NCBI RefSeq assembly: GCF_048569485.1
Contig: NC_134361.1
Coordinates: 171,075,883 to 171,139,882 of the forward strand
DNA length: 64,000 bases
Source of the DNA: Anomaloglossus baeobatrachus
Lineage: Eukaryota; Chordata; Amphibia; Anura; Aromobatidae
Reading direction: 5' to 3'
Of this stretch, positions 60,982-64,000 are shown piece by piece. The translations under genes and the position numbers were made by a program. The notes beneath the pieces are model-generated. The model worked only from the letters and a program-made list of their open reading frames with translations. It ran no database searches and had not been told where the DNA came from. How positions within the stretch are numbered: the stretch's first letter is position 1; the number at the start of each line of letters is the position of its first letter.

Positions 60982-61382
60982 GAAGGGAATTTTGTTTACT
61001 TACCGTAAATTCCTTTTCTTCTAGCTCCTATTGGGAGACCCAGACAATTGGGTGTATAGCTTCTGCCTCCGGAGGCCACACAAAGTATTACACTTTAAAA
61101 AGTGTAACCCCTCCCCTCTGCCTATACACCCTCCCGTGCATCACGGGCTCCTCAGTTTTGGTGCAAAAGCAGGAAGGAGGAAACTTATAAATTGGTCTAA
61201 GGTAAATTCAATCCGAAGGATGTTCGGAGAACTGAAAACCATGAACCAAAAGAAACGATTCAACATGAACAACATGTGTACACAGAAGAACAAACAGCCC
61301 GAAGGGAACAGGGGCGGGTGCTGGGTCTCCCAATAGGAGCTAGAAGAAAAGGAATTTACGGTAAGTAAACAAAATTCCCTTC
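60982..61382. repeat. DIRS terminal palindrome with splice-site-like motifs
   Basis: The 60-bp arms 60982-61041 and 61323-61382 are perfect inverted copies (GAAGGGAATTTTGTTTACTT ... GGGAGACCC). About 280 bp lie between them. Each arm contains a pyrimidine tract plus AG (TTCCTTTTCTTCTAG) on one strand and CGGTAAGTA on the other. The block GGGAGACCCAGACAATTGGG occurs directly again at 61390-61415. Confidence 0.85.
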
Positions 61383-61483
61383 TTCGTCGCTCCATTGGGA
61401 GACCCAGACAATTGGGACGTCCAAAAGCAGTCCCTGGGTGGGTAAAAGAATACCTCAGTAAAAAGAGCCGAAACGGCCCCCTC

Positions 61484-63028
61484 TTACAGGTGGGCAACCG
61501 CCGCCTGAAGGACTCGCCTACCTAGACTGGCGTCTGCCGAAGCATAGGTATGCACCTGATAGTGTTTCGTGAAAGTGTGCAGACTAGACCAGGTAGCTGC
61601 CTGACACACCTGCTGAGCCGTAGCCCGGTGCCGCAATGCCCAGGACGCACCCACGGCTCTGGTAGAATGGGCTTTCAGCCCCAAAGGAAGCGGAAGCCCA
61701 GAAGAACGGTAGGCTTCAAGAATCGGTTCCTTGATCCACCGAGCCAAGGTTGACTTGGAAGCCTGCGAACCCTTACGCTGGCCAGCGACAAGGACAAAGA
61801 GCGCATCAGAACGGCGCAGGGGCGCCGTGCGACACACGTAGAACCGGAGTGCTCTCACCAGATCTAATGAGTGCAAATCCTTTTCACATTGGTGAACTGG
61901 ATTAGGGCAAAATGAAGGTAAGGAGATATCCTGATTGAGATGAAAAGGAGATACCACCTTAGGGAGAAATTCCGGAACAGGACGCAGAACCACCTTATCC
62001 TGGTGAAAAACCAGGAAGGGGGCTTTGCATGACAGCGCTGCCAGCTCCGACACTCTACGGAGCGATGTAACTGCCACTAGAAATGCCACCTTCTGCGAAA
62101 GACGTGATAAAGAGACATCCCGCAGCGTCTCGAAAGGTGGTTTCTGAAGAGCCGTTAGCACCCTGTTAAGGTCCCAGGGTTCCAGCGGACGCTTGTAAGG
62201 TGGGACTATGTGGCAAACTCCCTGCAGGAACGTGCGGACCTGCGGAAGCCTGGCTAGACGCTTTTGAAAAAATACGGATAGAGAAGATACTTGTCCCTTG
62301 AGAGAGCCGAGAGACAAACCCTTGTCCATTCCAGATTGAAGGAATGAAAGAAAAGTGGGTAAGGCAAAAGGCCAGGGAGCAAAACCATTTTCAGAGCACC
62401 AGGATAAGAAGATCCTCCAAGACCTGTGATAGATCTTGGCGGACGTTGGTTTCCTGGCCTGTCTCATGGTGGCAATGACATCTTGAGATAACCCTGAGGA
62501 CGCTAGGAGCCAGGACTCAATGGCCACACAGTGAGGTTGAGGGCCACAGAATTCAGATGGAAAAACGGCCCTTGTGACAGCAAGTCTGGGCGGTCTGGGA
62601 GAGCCCACTGTTGACCCACCGTGAGATGCCACAGATCCGGGTACCACGACCGCCTCGGACAATCTGGAGCGACGAGAATGGCGCGACGACAGTCGGACCT
62701 GATTTTGCGCAGCACTCTGGGCAGCATCGCCAGAGGAGGAAATACATAAGGCAGTTGAAACTGCGACCAATCCTGAACTAATGCGTCCGCCGCCAGAGCT
62801 CTGTGATCTTGAGACCGTGCCATGAATGCCGGGACTTTGTTGTTGTGCCGTGACGCCATGAGATCGACGTCCGGCGTTCCCCAGCGGCGACAGATCTCTC
62901 AAAACACGTCTGGGTGAAGAGACCATTCCCCCGCATCCATGCCCTGACGACTGAGAAAGTCTGCTTCCCAGTTTTCTACGCCCGGGATGTGAACTGCGGA
63001 GATGGTGGAGGCTGTGGCCTCCGCCCAC
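61484..63028 (-). CDS. DIRS tyrosine recombinase frame
   Basis: An open frame of 514 codons. The N-terminal third is serine-, glycine- and arginine-rich and overlaps the RT-RNase H end, as is usual for DIRS. A core-binding region follows (TSAKIYHRSWRIFLSWCSEN), then the catalytic domain with VAVTSLRRVSEL (first Arg), LKAHSTRAVGASWA (His-x-x-Arg) and AATWSSLHTFTKHYQ (Trp/His position and nucleophile Tyr). This enzyme family joins circular DNA intermediates into the genome. It is treated as part of a fossil element. Confidence 0.85.
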   Translation of the reverse strand: MGGGHSLHHLRSSHPGRRKLGSRLSQSSGHGCGGMVSSPRRVLRDLSPLGNAGRRSHGVTAQQQSPGIHGTVSRSQSSGGGRISSGLVAVSTALCISSSGDAAQSAAQNQVRLSSRHSRRSRLSEAVVVPGSVASHGGSTVGSPRPPRLAVTRAVFPSEFCGPQPHCVAIESWLLASSGLSQDVIATMRQARKPTSAKIYHRSWRIFLSWCSENGFAPWPFALPTFLSFLQSGMDKGLSLGSLKGQVSSLSVFFQKRLARLPQVRTFLQGVCHIVPPYKRPLEPWDLNRVLTALQKPPFETLRDVSLSRLSQKVAFLVAVTSLRRVSELAALSCKAPFLVFHQDKVVLRPVPEFLPKVVSPFHLNQDISLPSFCPNPVHQCEKDLHSLDLVRALRFYVCRTAPLRRSDALFVLVAGQRKGSQASKSTLARWIKEPILEAYRSSGLPLPLGLKAHSTRAVGASWALRHRATAQQVCQAATWSSLHTFTKHYQVHTYASADASLGRRVLQAAVAHL

Positions 63029-64000
63029 AGCAGAATCCGCCGGACTTCCTGGAAGGCTTGACGGCTGCGCGCGCCGCCCTGGTGGTTGATGTACCCGACC
63101 GCCGTGGCGTTGTCCGACTGTATGCAGATCTGCCTGCCCTCAAGCCACCGATGGAACGCCTTTAGGGCTAGATACACTGCCCTTATCTCCAGAACATTGA
63201 TCTGAAGGGAGGACTCTGTCGGAGTCCAGGTTCCCTGAGCCTTGTGGTGGAGAAAAACCGCTCCCCACCCTGACAGACTCGCGTCCGTCGTGACTACAGC
63301 CCAGGATGGGGGCAGGAAGGATTTTCCCTGCGACAGAGAAGTGGGAAGAAGCCACCACTGAAGAGAGGTTTTGGCTGCAAGGGAAAGAGAGACGTTCCTG
63401 TCGAGGGACGTCGACCTCCTGTCCCATTTGCGGAGAATGTCCCATTGGAGTGGGCGCAGATGAAACTGCGCGAAGGGGACTGCCTCCATTGCTGCCACCA
63501 TCTTCCCCAGGAAGTGCATGAGGCGCCTCAAGGGGTGTGACTGGCCCCGAAGAAGAGATTGCACCCCTGTCTGCAGCGAAAGCTGTTTGTCCAGTGGTAG
63601 CTTGACTATCGCTGAGAGAGTATGAAACTCCATCCCGAGGTAAGTCAGTGATTGGGTCGGTGTCAACTTGGACTTTGGGAAGTTGATGATCCACCCGAAC
63701 CGCTGGAGAGTCTCCAGAGCGACGGTCAGGCTGTGTTGACACGCCACCCGGGAGGGTGCCCTGACTAGGAGATCGTCTAAGTAAGGGATCACCGAGTGGC
63801 CCTGAGAAAGTGTAGGACCGCCATAACGGAAGCCATGACCTTGGTGAAGACCCGTGGGGCTGTCGCCAGGCCGAAAGGCAGTGCCACGAACTGAAGGTGT
63901 TCGTCCCCAATGGCGAAACGCAGGAAGCGTTGATGCTCGGGTGCGATCGGCACATGGAGATAAGCATCCTTGATGTCGATTGATGCTAGGAAGTCTCCTT
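62899..64000 (-). pseudogene. DIRS reverse transcriptase-RNase H region
   Basis: The minus strand shows RT blocks SIDIKDAYLHVPI (about 63975), FGLATAPRVFTKVM (about 63870), PYLDDLLVRAPS (about 63785) and LTYLGMEF (about 63640). RNase H follows with VVTTDASLSGWGAVF (about 63290), NVLEIRAVYLALKAF (about 63195), QSDNATAVGYINHQGG (about 63115) and VHIPGVENWEADFLSRQG (about 62950). It runs off the window; about one break is visible in this part. Confidence 0.85.

Larger units (their letters stand above)
60982..64000 (-). mobile_element. DIRS-type retrotransposon (3' part, runs off the window)
   Basis: On the minus strand the order is RT and RNase H (from beyond 64000 to about 62899), tyrosine recombinase (about 63028-61484), then a non-coding end with a 60-bp inverted repeat (60982-61041 and 61323-61382). 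This is the plan of DIRS elements, which integrate through a recombinase instead of an integrase and leave no target duplication. The frames are long; about one or two breaks at most are visible, but the 5' part is outside. It lies in a CLCN5 intron in the gene's own orientation. Confidence 0.85.

Overview
The window is a stretch of a large, repeat-packed vertebrate genome, most likely an anuran amphibian. The reasons are the mix of young Ty3/gypsy LTR elements, DIRS-type tyrosine-recombinase retrotransposons, Tc1/mariner copies and many short inverted-repeat elements, plus one recognisable host gene with tetrapod-type sequence. No bacterial features, tRNA genes, rRNA genes or CRISPR arrays were seen. 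The species is an inference from repeat style.

Layout. 1-23487 is a nest of related Ty3/gypsy elements with LTRs of about 1.0-1.2 kb. Element A (3' part, 1-5171) sits in an older LTR (E). Element C (minus, 6119-13969) is split by element D (6949-11228, minus, TSD TGGT). Element B (14897-23150, plus, TSD AGTA) sits inside a solo LTR (F, TSD TTTG). D is the most striking object. It has LTRs, a leader, a primer-binding site and a 3' non-coding region like those of B, but in place of gag-pol it carries one open 365-codon frame ending in a cold-shock domain. 23500-31320 holds a DIRS-like RT remnant, a CpG-rich MITE, solo LTR G, and a Tc1 fossil (J) interrupted by another Tc1 (K) and a solo LTR (L). 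31321-43520 holds a hAT-like repeat with a minisatellite, old LTRs H, M and N, an integrase fossil, two SINE-like insertions with long target duplications, and several MITEs. 43521-54224 holds simple repeats, a 7SL RNA-like retroposon, foldback elements and more MITEs.

The only host gene seen is on the minus strand: the last two coding exons of a ClC-5-like Cl-/H+ exchanger (CLCN5; exons 58332-58548 and 55381-55471), encoding the C-terminal CBS domain. Its tyrosine-based PPxY sorting motif is not present at the expected place. 59340-64000 is DIRS-type material: a decayed remnant, then a much better preserved element that runs off the window, with RT-RNase H, a tyrosine recombinase and a palindromic terminal region carrying splice-site-like motifs.

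How the parts relate: the autonomous gypsy elements (A, B, C) supply Gag-Pol-type frames, and D appears to be a non-autonomous partner built on the same LTR chassis. Every nested insertion gives a relative age. B and D are young (paired LTRs about 99% and 98% alike by eye), C, E and F are older, and G, H, M, N and the gypsy integrase scrap are older again. Retroelements are treated here as fossils.
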